In this document: one piece after another, positions 53,250-61,948 of the stretch
Position numbering within the stretch: position 1 is the first letter of the stretch
Layout of the letters: the number at the start of each line of letters is the position of its first letter
Origin: Sphingomonas immobilis
GTDB lineage: Bacteria; Pseudomonadota; Alphaproteobacteria; Sphingomonadales; Sphingomonadaceae
Direction of reading: 5' to 3'
Length of the DNA: 64,000 nucleotides
NCBI RefSeq assembly: GCF_030580995.1
Contig: NZ_JAUQSZ010000015.1
Span: 1 to 64,000 of the forward strand
Position numbers and translations under genes: made by a program
Notes under the pieces: model-generated
What the model was told of the DNA's origin: nothing
The model's input: only the letters and a program-made list of their open reading frames with translations
Database searches by the model: none

Positions 53250-54719
53250 ATGCCAGGCACGCGCAGTCCCGTCGCGAAACTCCTCCTCTTCGGCGCGACC
53301 GGCGATCTGGCGCAGCGTATGCTGCTGCCTTCGCTCTACGGCCTGCACGCCGACGGCCTGCTGCCCGATGCGCTGACCATCACCGGCACCGCGCGTTCCG
53401 AGCATAGCGACGCGAGTTATCGCAAGTTCGCGAAGGCGGCGCTCGACGAGTTCCTGCCGGAAGATCGCAAGGACGAGGAAAAGACCAAGACATTCCTCGC
53501 GCGCGTTCAGTATCAGAGCCTGGATGCGACCGACCAGGCGCATTACAAGCAGCTGTCGGAAAAGGTCGGCGACGTTTCGGGCGGTCTCGCCATCTTCCTG
53601 TCGACGGCACCCTCGCTGTTCGAGCCCGTCATCAAGGGCCTCGCATCGGCCGGTCTCGCCGGCGATACGGTGCGGATCGGCCTAGAAAAGCCGCTCGGCT
53701 ACGATCTCGCCTCCAGCCGCGAGATCAACGACACCGTCGCGACCGCCTTCACCGAGGACCGCACGTTCCGCATCGACCATTATCTCGGCAAGGAGACGGT
53801 GCAGAACATCCTCGCGCTGCGCTTCGGCAATTCGTTCTTCGAGCCGGTGTGGAACGCGCGCGGCATCGACAACGTGCAGATCACCATCTCCGAAACGGTC
53901 GGGCTGGAGGATCGCGCCGGCTATTACGAGACGGCAGGCGCGCTGCGCGACATGGTCGCCAATCACATGCTCCAGTTGCTCGCGCTGATCGCGATGGAGC
54001 CGCCCGCGCGCTTCGACGGCAATGCGATCCGCGACGAGAAGTCCAAGGTATTCCGCTCGCTGCGCCCGATCGCCCCCGCCGACGCCTCCCGCGACACCGT
54101 TACCGGCCAGTACGGCGCGGGCGCGGTCGGCGGGCAGATCGTCAAGAGCTACACCGACGAGCTCGGCAAGCCTTCCACCACCGAGACGTTCGTCGCGATC
54201 AAGGCGCATGTCGATAACTGGCGCTGGCAGGGCGTGCCCTTCTACCTGCGCACCGGCAAGCGCATGGCGGTGCGCCGCAGCGAGATCGCGATCCAGTTCA
54301 AGCCCGTGCCGCATTCGATGTTCTCGAACCGCGGCGGACTGCTCCAGCCCAACGTGCTGGTGATCCGCCTGCAGCCCGAGGAATATATCCAGATCCTCGT
54401 CATGGCGAAGGAGCCGGGGCTCGACCGCGACGGCGTGCGCCTGCGCGAGCTTCCGCTGAACCTCAGCCTCGACGCGGCCTTCGCCGGCCGCCCGCGCCGC
54501 ATCGCCTACGAACGCCTGCTGCTCGATCTGATCGAAGGTGACCAGACCTTGTTCGTGCGCCGCGACGAGGTGGAGGCACAGTGGAGCTGGATCGACGCGA
54601 TCCGCGAAGGCTGGACCGCCAACGACATGAAGCCGAAGACCTACGCCTCGGGCAGTTGGGGCCCCAGCGCCGCAATCGCCCTGACCGAGCGCGACGGCGT
54701 GACGTGGCAGGATGATTAG
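53250..54719 (+). CDS. zwf: Glucose-6-phosphate 1-dehydrogenase
   Basis: This 489-residue NADP enzyme opens the Entner-Doudoroff route. The coenzyme motif LFGATGDLAQRMLLPSLYGL and catalytic RIDHYLGKE are intact. Length fits. ATG at 53250 has AGGAG at an ideal distance. First gene of a five-gene rightward run; the long repeat at 54733-54880 separates it from pgl. Confidence 0.97.
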   Translation: MPGTRSPVAKLLLFGATGDLAQRMLLPSLYGLHADGLLPDALTITGTARSEHSDASYRKFAKAALDEFLPEDRKDEEKTKTFLARVQYQSLDATDQAHYKQLSEKVGDVSGGLAIFLSTAPSLFEPVIKGLASAGLAGDTVRIGLEKPLGYDLASSREINDTVATAFTEDRTFRIDHYLGKETVQNILALRFGNSFFEPVWNARGIDNVQITISETVGLEDRAGYYETAGALRDMVANHMLQLLALIAMEPPARFDGNAIRDEKSKVFRSLRPIAPADASRDTVTGQYGAGAVGGQIVKSYTDELGKPSTTETFVAIKAHVDNWRWQGVPFYLRTGKRMAVRRSEIAIQFKPVPHSMFSNRGGLLQPNVLVIRLQPEEYIQILVMAKEPGLDRDGVRLRELPLNLSLDAAFAGRPRRIAYERLLLDLIEGDQTLFVRRDEVEAQWSWIDAIREGWTANDMKPKTYASGSWGPSAAIALTERDGVTWQDD

Positions 54720-54732
54720 GGGCTGAATTTGC

Positions 54733-54880
54733 CCTCTCCCGCCTTCGCGGGAGAGGCTACGGAGACTCGGGCCGCCTTCTTCAGGCGGGCCTAGTCGCAG
54801 TCGGTGAGGGTCTTCTTTCTTCTGTCCGCGCATAGAAGAAGAAAACCCTCCCCTGCCCCTCCCGCGAAAGCGGGAGGGGG
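54733..54880. repeat. Long palindromic repeat copy 2, between zwf and pgl
   Basis: It begins CCTCTCCCGCCTTCGCGGGAGAGG and ends with a CTCCCGC/GCGGGAG hairpin. It shares with copy 1 (38909-39052) the internal segments GGAGACT, CCTAGTCGCAGTCGGTGAGGGTC and AGAAGAAGAA in the same order. It does not interrupt the operon, but could affect mRNA stability between zwf and pgl. Confidence 0.85.
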
Positions 54881-54898
54881 TAAGAAGGAAGAGAGAAC

Positions 54899-55609
54899 AT
54901 GGACGACGAAACGGTCGAATGGTGGGAATATGACGACGCGGCCGAGATGGCGGCGGCGGTCGCGGGCGATATCGGCTTCATCATCGAAAGCGCGATCGAC
55001 GCGCGCGGCGGTGCCGTCATCGCGCTCGCCGGCGGCAAGACGCCGTTGCCGATCTACGAGAAGCTCGCCGCCGCCAAGATCGACTGGAAGCGCGTCACGA
55101 TCATCCCCGGCGACGAGCGTATCGTCCCGCTCGGCGATCCGCTGTCGAACGTGACCGCGCTCGCCAAGGCGTTCCTGCCCAAGGGCGCGCGCGTGATGCC
55201 GATCGTGCCGACCGCGACGCCCGACTACAAGGCAGCCGGCCGCTCCGCCGACGCGCTGATGCAGGATCTGCACTGGCCGCTCGACCTCTGCCTGCTCGGC
55301 GTCGGTGCGGACGGCCACACCGCCTCGATCTTCCCCGGTCCCGATTTCGACGAGGCGCTGAACGGTCCCAAGGAACGCCGCGCGCTCGGCGTGATGCCGG
55401 AGCCGATGCCGAAGGACGCGCCGGTGCCGCGCGTCACGCTCAGCCTCGCCGCCATCACCACCGCGCGCGCGCTGATGATCGCGGTGACCGGCAAGGACAA
55501 GCGCAAGGTGATCGAGGACGCGATCAAGCAGGGCCCGTCGTCGAAATATCCGATCGGCCGCGTGCTGGCGGAGGCCGAGCTTCCGGCGGATATTCACTGG
55601 GCACCGTAA
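54899..55609 (+). CDS. pgl: 6-phosphogluconolactonase
   Basis: This 236-residue hydrolase of the glucosamine-6-phosphate isomerase-like fold has ALAGGKTPLPIYEKL, IIPGDERIV and GVGADGHTASIFPG. It opens 6-phosphogluconolactone between zwf and edd steps. ATG at 54899 with GGAAGAGAG upstream. Confidence 0.95.
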   Translation: MDDETVEWWEYDDAAEMAAAVAGDIGFIIESAIDARGGAVIALAGGKTPLPIYEKLAAAKIDWKRVTIIPGDERIVPLGDPLSNVTALAKAFLPKGARVMPIVPTATPDYKAAGRSADALMQDLHWPLDLCLLGVGADGHTASIFPGPDFDEALNGPKERRALGVMPEPMPKDAPVPRVTLSLAAITTARALMIAVTGKDKRKVIEDAIKQGPSSKYPIGRVLAEAELPADIHWAP

Positions 55610-55633
55610 CGCCCCGGCGATAGAAGGCCGGGC

Positions 55634-57448
55634 ATGACCCTCCATCCCACGATCGCCGCTGTCACCGACCGGATCGTCACCCGGTCGAAGCCGACGCGCG
55701 ACGCCTATCTCGCGCTCATCGAGCGCGAGCGGGCGCAGCATATCGAGCGCCCGTCGCTCGGCTGCGCCAACCTCGCGCACGGCTATGCGGGGACCGAGGA
55801 GGACCGCGACGTCATGCGCGGCGGCAAGGCGATGAACATCGGCATCGTCACCGCCTATAACGACATGCTCTCCGCCCACGCCGTCTACTATCGCTACCCG
55901 GAGCTGATGAAGGTGTGGGCGCGCGAGGCGGGGGCGACCGCGCAGGTCGCGGGCGGCGTGCCGGCGATGTGCGACGGCGTGACGCAGGGCTATGCCGGCA
56001 TGGAGCTGTCGCTGTTCAGTCGCGACACGATCGCGCTCTCGACCGCGATCGCGCTCAGCCACGGCATGTTCGAAGGGGCGGCGCTGCTCGGCATCTGCGA
56101 CAAGATCGTGCCCGGCCTGTTGATGGGCGCGCTGCGCTTCGGCCATCTGCCGATGATCCTCATTCCCGGCGGGCCGATGCCGTCGGGCATCCCCAACAAG
56201 CAGAAGGCGGCGGTGCGCGAGGCCTTTGCGGAAGGCAAGGTCGGCCGCCCCGAACTGCTCGACGCCGAGGTCGCGGCCTATCATTCGAAAGGCACCTGCA
56301 CCTTCTACGGCACGGCGAATTCGAACCAGATGATGATGGAGGTGATGGGCCTTCACATCCCCGGCGCGGCCTTCGTCAATCCGGGCACGAAGCTGCGGCA
56401 GGAACTCACGCGCGCCGCCACGCACCGGCTCGCCGCGATCGGATGGCATGGCAACGATTACCGGCCGATCGGGCATTGCGTCGACGAGAAGGCGATCGTC
56501 AACGCCGCCATCGGCCTGCTCGCGACCGGCGGATCGACCAATCACCTGCTGCACCTGCCGGCCATCGCGGCGGCGGCGGGGATCGTCATCGACTGGGAAG
56601 ATTTCGACCGGCTCTCGGGCGTGATCCCGCTCATCGCGCGCGTCTATCCCAACGGTTCGGCCGATGTGAACGGCTTCGAGGATGCAGGCGGCATGGCCTT
56701 CGTGATCCGCGAACTGCTCGACGCCGGGCTGCTCCACCGCGACCTGCTGACGGTCGGCGGCGGCGACCTCACCGATTACGGCATGAAGCCGACGCTCGAC
56801 GGCGATGCGCTCGCCTGGGTCGATCCCGGCCCAAGCGGCGATGACACGATCCTGCGCCCGCCTGCCGAGGCGTTCGCGCCCGAGGGCGGCTTCCGCATCC
56901 TTGCGGGCAACCTCGGCCGCGCCTGCATCAAGGTTTCCGCCGTGGACCGCGACCGCTGGACGATCGAGGCCCCGGCGCGGGTGTTCCAGGATCAGTCCGA
57001 AGTGCTCGCCGCCTTCAAGGCCGGCGAGCTCGACCGCGACGTCGTCGTCGTCGTCCGCTTCCAGGGCCCGCGCGCCAACGGCATGCCCGAGCTGCACAAG
57101 CTGACACCGCCGCTCGGCGTCCTCCAGAACAAGGGCTTCCGCGTCGCGCTCGTCACCGACGGCCGCATGTCGGGCGCGAGCGGCAAGGTGCCTGCCGCGA
57201 TCCACATCTCGCCGGAAGCGCTCGGCGGCGGCCCGCTCGCCTTCCTGCGCGATGGCGACGTGGTGCGGCTGTCGGCGGAAACCGGCGAGCTGGTCGCGCT
57301 GGTCGATCCGGTAGAGTGGGACGCCCGCCTTCCCGCCGAGGCCCCGCCCGCCGCCACCGGCATGGGCCGCGAGCTGTTCGGCATGTTCCGCAGCCTATCG
57401 TCCGAGGCGGAAAAAGGCGCGTCGGCGGTGCTGGCGGGGATGCAGTAG
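55634..57448 (+). CDS. edd: Phosphogluconate dehydratase
   Basis: This 604-residue [4Fe-4S] dehydratase of the IlvD/Edd family has AYNDMLSAHAVYYRYP, the cluster-region MCDGVTQG and GTCTFYGTANSN, and DGRMSGASGKVPAA at the C-terminal part. It converts 6-phosphogluconate to KDPG. ATG at 55634. glk begins directly after its TAG. Confidence 0.97.
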   Translation: MTLHPTIAAVTDRIVTRSKPTRDAYLALIERERAQHIERPSLGCANLAHGYAGTEEDRDVMRGGKAMNIGIVTAYNDMLSAHAVYYRYPELMKVWAREAGATAQVAGGVPAMCDGVTQGYAGMELSLFSRDTIALSTAIALSHGMFEGAALLGICDKIVPGLLMGALRFGHLPMILIPGGPMPSGIPNKQKAAVREAFAEGKVGRPELLDAEVAAYHSKGTCTFYGTANSNQMMMEVMGLHIPGAAFVNPGTKLRQELTRAATHRLAAIGWHGNDYRPIGHCVDEKAIVNAAIGLLATGGSTNHLLHLPAIAAAAGIVIDWEDFDRLSGVIPLIARVYPNGSADVNGFEDAGGMAFVIRELLDAGLLHRDLLTVGGGDLTDYGMKPTLDGDALAWVDPGPSGDDTILRPPAEAFAPEGGFRILAGNLGRACIKVSAVDRDRWTIEAPARVFQDQSEVLAAFKAGELDRDVVVVVRFQGPRANGMPELHKLTPPLGVLQNKGFRVALVTDGRMSGASGKVPAAIHISPEALGGGPLAFLRDGDVVRLSAETGELVALVDPVEWDARLPAEAPPAATGMGRELFGMFRSLSSEAEKGASAVLAGMQ

Positions 57449-58417
57449 GTGCAGGTCGTCGCGGTCGATATCGGCGGCACCCACGCCCGCTTCGCCATCG
57501 CCGAGGTGGAGGGCGGGCGCGTCGTCACGCTCGGCGATCCGGTCACGTACAAGACGGCGGAATATGCTTCGTTCCAGACGGCTTGGCAGGCGTTCGCGGC
57601 GACGCTCGGCCGGGCGATGCCACGCGCTACCGGCATTGCCGTCGCGTCGCCGGTCGACAGCGATCTCATCAAGCTCACCAACAATCCGTGGATCATCCGC
57701 CGTCCGCTCATCAAGGAACGGCTGGAGGTCGACGACTTCGTCCTCGTCAATGACTTCGGCGCGGTCGGCCATGCCGTTGCGCAGGTGCCGGACGATATGT
57801 TCGTGCATATCACCGGCCCCGACGTGCCGCTGCCCGATCGTGGCATCATCACCATCGTCGGCCCCGGCACCGGCCTCGGCGTGGCGCAGGTGCTACGGGA
57901 AAGACGCGGCTATCACGTACTGGAGACCGAAGGCGGCCACCCCGATTTCCCGCCGCTCGACAGTTTCGAGGACGCGCTGCTCAAGCGCCTGCGCACGGCG
58001 CATGGCCGGGTGTCCAGCGAGCGGGTCGTCTCCGGCCCCGGCATCGTCGCGATCTACGAAACGCTGGCGGAGATCGAGGGGCGGCCGATCCAGCGCCTCG
58101 ACGACAAGACCATCTGGTCGCTCGCGCTGGATGGTACGGACAGTCTCGCGCTGGCGGCGCTCGACCGCTTCTGCCTCAGCCTCGGCGCCACCGCCGGGGA
58201 CCGGGCGATCGTGCAGGGCGGCAAGGCCGTCGTCATCGCCGGCGGGCTCGGCCTGCGCATCAAGGATCACATCGTCCGCTCGGGCTTCGCCGAACGCTTC
58301 GCCGCCAAGGGCCGCTTCCGCACGATGATGGAAGCGATCCCGGTCAAGCTCATCACCCATCCCCAACCCGGCCTCTTCGGTGCCGCCGCCGCCTTCGCGC
58401 AGGAGCATAATTCATGA
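57449..58417 (+). CDS. glk: Glucokinase
   Basis: This 322-residue sugar kinase of the Glk family has phosphate-1 motif AVDIGGTHARFAI, catalytic Asp in VLVNDFGAVGHAV, and GPGTGLGVAQVL. It feeds glucose into the pathway. GTG start at 57449 follows the edd stop with no spacer; GGGGA upstream. Its TGA overlaps the eda ATG by four bases. Confidence 0.95.
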   Translation: MQVVAVDIGGTHARFAIAEVEGGRVVTLGDPVTYKTAEYASFQTAWQAFAATLGRAMPRATGIAVASPVDSDLIKLTNNPWIIRRPLIKERLEVDDFVLVNDFGAVGHAVAQVPDDMFVHITGPDVPLPDRGIITIVGPGTGLGVAQVLRERRGYHVLETEGGHPDFPPLDSFEDALLKRLRTAHGRVSSERVVSGPGIVAIYETLAEIEGRPIQRLDDKTIWSLALDGTDSLALAALDRFCLSLGATAGDRAIVQGGKAVVIAGGLGLRIKDHIVRSGFAERFAAKGRFRTMMEAIPVKLITHPQPGLFGAAAAFAQEHNS

Positions 58418-59016
58418 CCGACATCCGCGACATCATGCTCACCGCGCCCGTCATCCCCGTGCTGGTAATCGACGACGTCGCCACCGCCCGCCCGCTCGCG
58501 GAGGCGCTGGTGGCGGGCGGCCTGCGCGTGCTGGAGGTGACGTTGCGCACGCCCGCCGCGCTCGAGGCGATGCGCGAGATGAAGCAGGTGCCCGGCGCGA
58601 TCGTCGGCGCGGGCACGGTCGTCAACACCGGCCAGTTCGAACAGGCAATGGACGCGGGCGCGGAGTTCATCGTTTCGCCGGGCCTGACCGAACGGCTCGC
58701 GCGCCCGATCATCGAGAGCGGCGTGCCGTACCTTCCCGGCACCGCCAATGCCGGCGACATCATGCTCGGCCTCGACCTCGGGCTCACGCACTTCAAGTTC
58801 TTCCCGGCGATGGCGGCGGGCGGGCTGCCCGCGCTGAAGGCGCTCGCCGCGCCCTTCTACCAGTGCAGCTTCTGCCCGACCGGCGGCATCTCGGAAACGA
58901 CCGCGCCCGAGTGGCTGGCGTTCAAGCCGGTGCTGTGCGTCGGCGGAAGCTGGGTGACGGGCGGCACGATGGCAGATGTGGAGGCCAAGGCACGCGCGGC
59001 GGTGGGGTTGAAATAA
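58414..59016 (+). CDS. eda: 2-dehydro-3-deoxy-phosphogluconate (KDPG) aldolase
   Basis: This 200-residue class I aldolase has the Schiff-base Lys128 in THFKFFPA, general-base Glu41 in EVTLRT, and GAGTVVNTGQF. It splits KDPG to pyruvate and glyceraldehyde 3-phosphate, finishing the pathway. Last gene of the run, followed by a strong inverted repeat. Confidence 0.96.
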   Translation: MTDIRDIMLTAPVIPVLVIDDVATARPLAEALVAGGLRVLEVTLRTPAALEAMREMKQVPGAIVGAGTVVNTGQFEQAMDAGAEFIVSPGLTERLARPIIESGVPYLPGTANAGDIMLGLDLGLTHFKFFPAMAAGGLPALKALAAPFYQCSFCPTGGISETTAPEWLAFKPVLCVGGSWVTGGTMADVEAKARAAVGLK

Positions 59017-59023
59017 CCTTCTT

Positions 59024-59130
59024 CGTCACCCCGGCCTTGAGCCGGGGCCCATGGTGCAGCAAGCGCATCGCTCAAGCATCTTGCCGCTCGCTTGCGGATG
59101 GATGGGCCCCGGCTCAAGGCCGGGGTGACG
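59024..59130. repeat. Perfect 29-bp inverted repeat between eda and mltG
   Basis: Arms 59024-59052 and 59102-59130 are exact reverse complements (CGTCACCCCGGCCTTGAG...). A 49-base centre includes a further 7-bp GCAAGCG/CGCTTGC pair. It can form a cruciform or a two-way terminator between convergent genes. The arm core recurs in the hairpin at 19135-19161. Confidence 0.9.
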
Positions 59131-59137
59131 GGGGTGC

Positions 59138-60103
59138 CTAAATCCCGTGGACCCGCCGGTACTCGCGCCACTTCGCGACATTGGCGTTATGCTGGTCGAG
59201 CGTATCGGCGAACACATGGCCGCCTGACCCGTCCGCCACGAAATACAGTGCGTTCGACGCTTCCGGGTTCAGCACCGCGTCGATGCTCGCCCGGCCCGGA
59301 TTGCAGATCGGCCCCGCCGGCAGCCCCGTCATCGCATAGGTGTTGTAGGCGTTCACCGCATGCACCTCCGACAGCAGGATGCGCCGCCCGAGCGGCCGCC
59401 CCTTGGTGATCGGATAGATGATCGTGGGATCGGCCTGCAGCATCATGCCGCGCTTCAGCCGGTTCGAATAGACCGCCGCGACCAGCCGCCGTTCGCTCGG
59501 CTTGCCGGTTTCCTTCTCGACGATCGAGGCGAGGATCAGCGCCTCGCGCGGCGTCTTGACGACGATGCCGGGCGCGCGCTTTGTCCAGGCAGCGGCGAGG
59601 TAGCGCGTCATGGCGTCCTGCATGCGCTTCACCATGCTCGCGCGCGTGTCGCCGCGTTCGTAGCTGTAGCTGTCGGGCAGCACCGTGCCCTCGACCGGCG
59701 TCGGGGCGTCGCCCGTCAGTTCGGTCGCCTTCGCGAGTGCATCATGCACCAGCACCGAGGGCCAGCCCTCCGGCACCGTCACGAAGCGTTGCAGCGTGCG
59801 CCCGCCCTGCAGCAGCTTGAGGATATCGGCCTGGCTGAGATGCGCGGGGATGCGATATTCGCCCGCCTTGATCGGCGTGCCCTCGCCCAGCACCTTGGCA
59901 AGGATGCGGAAGCGGCTCGCCGAGGCGATCGCGCCCTGCTTCTCGAGCTGTTCGGACGCGGTGGAGAGGCTGCTGCCCGCCGCTACCGTCAGCGTGATGT
60001 TGCGCGGCAACGGCCCGCGCCCGCTCCAGACATGCAGCACGCCGAAAAAGCCGATCACCGCCGTCAGGACGATCAGCAGCGTGAGGCAGCCCAGCTTGCG
60101 CAT
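59138..60103 (-). CDS. mltG: Endolytic murein transglycosylase MltG
   Basis: This 321-residue protein has an N-terminal membrane anchor (about 5-28) and a YceG-type catalytic domain with Glu196 in LASIVEKETG, plus DPTIIYPITKG and YNTYAMTGLPAGPICNPG. It cuts nascent peptidoglycan glycan strands at the inner membrane. ATG at 60103 is preferred over a GTG one codon earlier. It lies downstream of fabF in the same direction, as is usual. Confidence 0.94.
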   Translation of the reverse strand: MRKLGCLTLLIVLTAVIGFFGVLHVWSGRGPLPRNITLTVAAGSSLSTASEQLEKQGAIASASRFRILAKVLGEGTPIKAGEYRIPAHLSQADILKLLQGGRTLQRFVTVPEGWPSVLVHDALAKATELTGDAPTPVEGTVLPDSYSYERGDTRASMVKRMQDAMTRYLAAAWTKRAPGIVVKTPREALILASIVEKETGKPSERRLVAAVYSNRLKRGMMLQADPTIIYPITKGRPLGRRILLSEVHAVNAYNTYAMTGLPAGPICNPGRASIDAVLNPEASNALYFVADGSGGHVFADTLDQHNANVAKWREYRRVHGI

Positions 60104-60109
60104 CACTGA

Positions 60110-60209
60110 TCCCCAGCGAAGGCTGGGGTCCAGCTACGAAGGTCGCGGTAACGGAGCGCAGCGCGCATTCTCTTCCGTCTCCCAACTGGACCCCGGCCTG
60201 CGCCGGGGA
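60110..60209. repeat. Inverted repeat between fabF and mltG
   Basis: Arms 60110-60133 and 60186-60209 (24 bases) match as inverted copies with three mismatches (TCCCC...GGGGTCCAG). A 52-base spacer separates them. It is a different family from the repeat at 59024-59130 on the other side of mltG. Confidence 0.8.
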
Positions 60210-60219
60210 ACAGCATTTC

Positions 60220-61479
60220 CTAGACCGCCTTCATCACGAGGCTCGCGTTGGTGCCGCCGAAGCCGAACGAATTGTTCAGCACGGCGCGGATCTTCCGCTC
60301 CTTGGCCTTGTGCGGGACGAGGTCGACGCCGACGCAATTCTCGCTCGGATTGTCGAGGTTGAGCGTCGGCGGCGCGATCTGGTCGCGCAGCGCGAGGATG
60401 CAGAAGATGCTCTCGACCGCGCCCGCGCCGCCGAGCAGATGCCCGATCGCCGACTTGGTCGAGCTCATCGACAGCGTGTCGATGTTGCTGCCGAACAGCC
60501 GCCGCACCGCATTCAGCTCGAGCTCGTCGCCGAGCGGCGTCGAGGTGCCGTGCGCGTTGATGTAATCGATGTCGGAAAGCGCGAGGCCGGACTTGCGGAC
60601 CGCCATTTCCATCGACCGGAACGCGCCCGACCCTTCCGGGTGCGGTGCCGTCACGTGATAGGCATCGCCCGACAGGCCGTAGCCGATCACCTCGGCATAG
60701 ATCTTCGCGCCGCGCTTCTTGGCGCGCTCATATTCCTCCAGCACGACGACGCCCGCGCCCTCGCCCATCACGAAGCCGTCGCGGTCCTTGTCATACGGGC
60801 GGCTGCCGCGCTCCGGCGCCTCGCGGAAACCCGTCGACAGCGCGCGCGCCTGCGCGAAACCGGCGATGCCGATCGGGCAGATCGCGCCTTCCGCGCCGCC
60901 CGCCAGCATCACGTCGGCATCGTCCATCGCGATCATCCGCGCGGCGTCGCCGATCGAATGCGCGCCGGTCGAACAGGCGGTGACGACGGCGTGATTCGGC
61001 CCCATCAGCCCGTATTTGATCGAAACCTGGCCCGAGATCAGGTTGATGAGGCGGCCATGCACGAAGTGCGGCGAGACGCGCTTCGGCCCCTTCTCCGCCA
61101 GCACCAGCGATTCGCTCTCGATGCCCGGCAGGCCGCCGATGCCCGCGCCGATCGAACAACCGGCGCGGTAACGCTCCTCCTCGGTCATGTCGGTGAGGCC
61201 GGCATCCTCGATCGCCTGTCCGGCGGCATCGATGCCGTAGATGATGAAGGGATCGACCTGCCGCTGCACCTTGTGATCGACGCGCTTGCCGGGGTCGAAG
61301 CCCCACGCATGATCGGCGGGCTTCACCTCGCAGGCGTAATTCATCTGGAAATCTGTCGCGTCGAAGCGCGTGATCGTGCCAGCGCCCGACCGGGCCGCTT
61401 TGATGTTGCTCCAGGCGGTCTCCACATCCGCGCCCACCGGCGTGACGAGACCCAATCCGGTTACGACAACACGGCGCAT
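60220..61479 (-). CDS. fabF: 3-oxoacyl-ACP synthase II
   Basis: This condensing enzyme of 419 residues has nucleophile Cys169 in VVTACSTGAHS, His in NAHGTSTPLGD and His in SAIGHLLGGAG. It elongates acyl-ACP with malonyl-ACP. Start: ATG at 61479 (MRRVVVTGLG) is preferred because GGAG lies six bases upstream of it, whereas it abuts the alternative ATG at 61485. A terminator hairpin separates it from acpP. Confidence 0.96.
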   Translation of the reverse strand: MRRVVVTGLGLVTPVGADVETAWSNIKAARSGAGTITRFDATDFQMNYACEVKPADHAWGFDPGKRVDHKVQRQVDPFIIYGIDAAGQAIEDAGLTDMTEEERYRAGCSIGAGIGGLPGIESESLVLAEKGPKRVSPHFVHGRLINLISGQVSIKYGLMGPNHAVVTACSTGAHSIGDAARMIAMDDADVMLAGGAEGAICPIGIAGFAQARALSTGFREAPERGSRPYDKDRDGFVMGEGAGVVVLEEYERAKKRGAKIYAEVIGYGLSGDAYHVTAPHPEGSGAFRSMEMAVRKSGLALSDIDYINAHGTSTPLGDELELNAVRRLFGSNIDTLSMSSTKSAIGHLLGGAGAVESIFCILALRDQIAPPTLNLDNPSENCVGVDLVPHKAKERKIRAVLNNSFGFGGTNASLVMKAV

Positions 61480-61518
61480 GGCCATCTCCGTTCTTTTCTC
61501 TCTGACTTCAAAACGAAA

Positions 61519-61559
61519 CGGCTCCCCGTCCCTGTGCGAAACCCTGGGACGGGGAGCCG
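61519..61559 (-). terminator. Intrinsic terminator between acpP and fabF
   Basis: On the leftward strand a perfect 14-bp stem (arms 61519-61532 and 61546-61559) with a 13-base loop is followed by TTTCGTTTT. It fits a Rho-independent terminator that would end most acpP transcripts and leave fabF to read-through or its own promoter. Confidence 0.85.
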
Positions 61560-61602
61560 ATCCTTGATCAATCTTGGGCGCAGCCGGGCCGCGCCCGGGC
61601 GA

Positions 61603-61839
61603 TCAGCCCTTGTGCTCGTCGATGAAGGTGATCGCGTCCTTGACGGTCGTGATCTTCTCGGCGGCGTCGTCGGGAATCTCGACCTCGAACTCTTCCTCGA
61701 ACGCCATCACCAGCTCGACGATGTCGAGGCTGTCCGCGCCCAGATCATCGATGAAGCTCGCATCCTCGGTGACCTTCTCAGCTTCGACGCCGAGATGCTC
61801 GACAACGATCTTCTTCACGCGGTCTGCGGTCTCGCTCAT
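61603..61839 (-). CDS. acpP: Acyl carrier protein
   Basis: This 78-residue acidic carrier has phosphopantetheine Ser37 in [12 protein letters not shown], and is the housekeeping fatty-acid ACP. ATG at 61839. It lies between fabG and fabF, with a strong terminator after it. Confidence 0.97.
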   Translation of the reverse strand: MSETADRVKKIVVEHLGVEAEKVTEDASFIDDLGADSLDIVELVMAFEEEFEVEIPDDAAEKITTVKDAITFIDEHKG

Positions 61840-61948
61840 GCTTAGTGTCCCTCTATGGCTGGGGGGTTCGTGTTTCCCGAACGCACGTAGAACGCGGTGC
61901 GGGCCCTTGCAAGGGGGCGTTAAGGTCGAGCCGTTCTAGATCGTCGCC

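Noticed and set aside
54791..57205. An 804-codon minus-strand frame opposite pgl and edd
   Set aside because: Shadow of the two well-supported enzyme genes; no recognisable motif or ribosome site.
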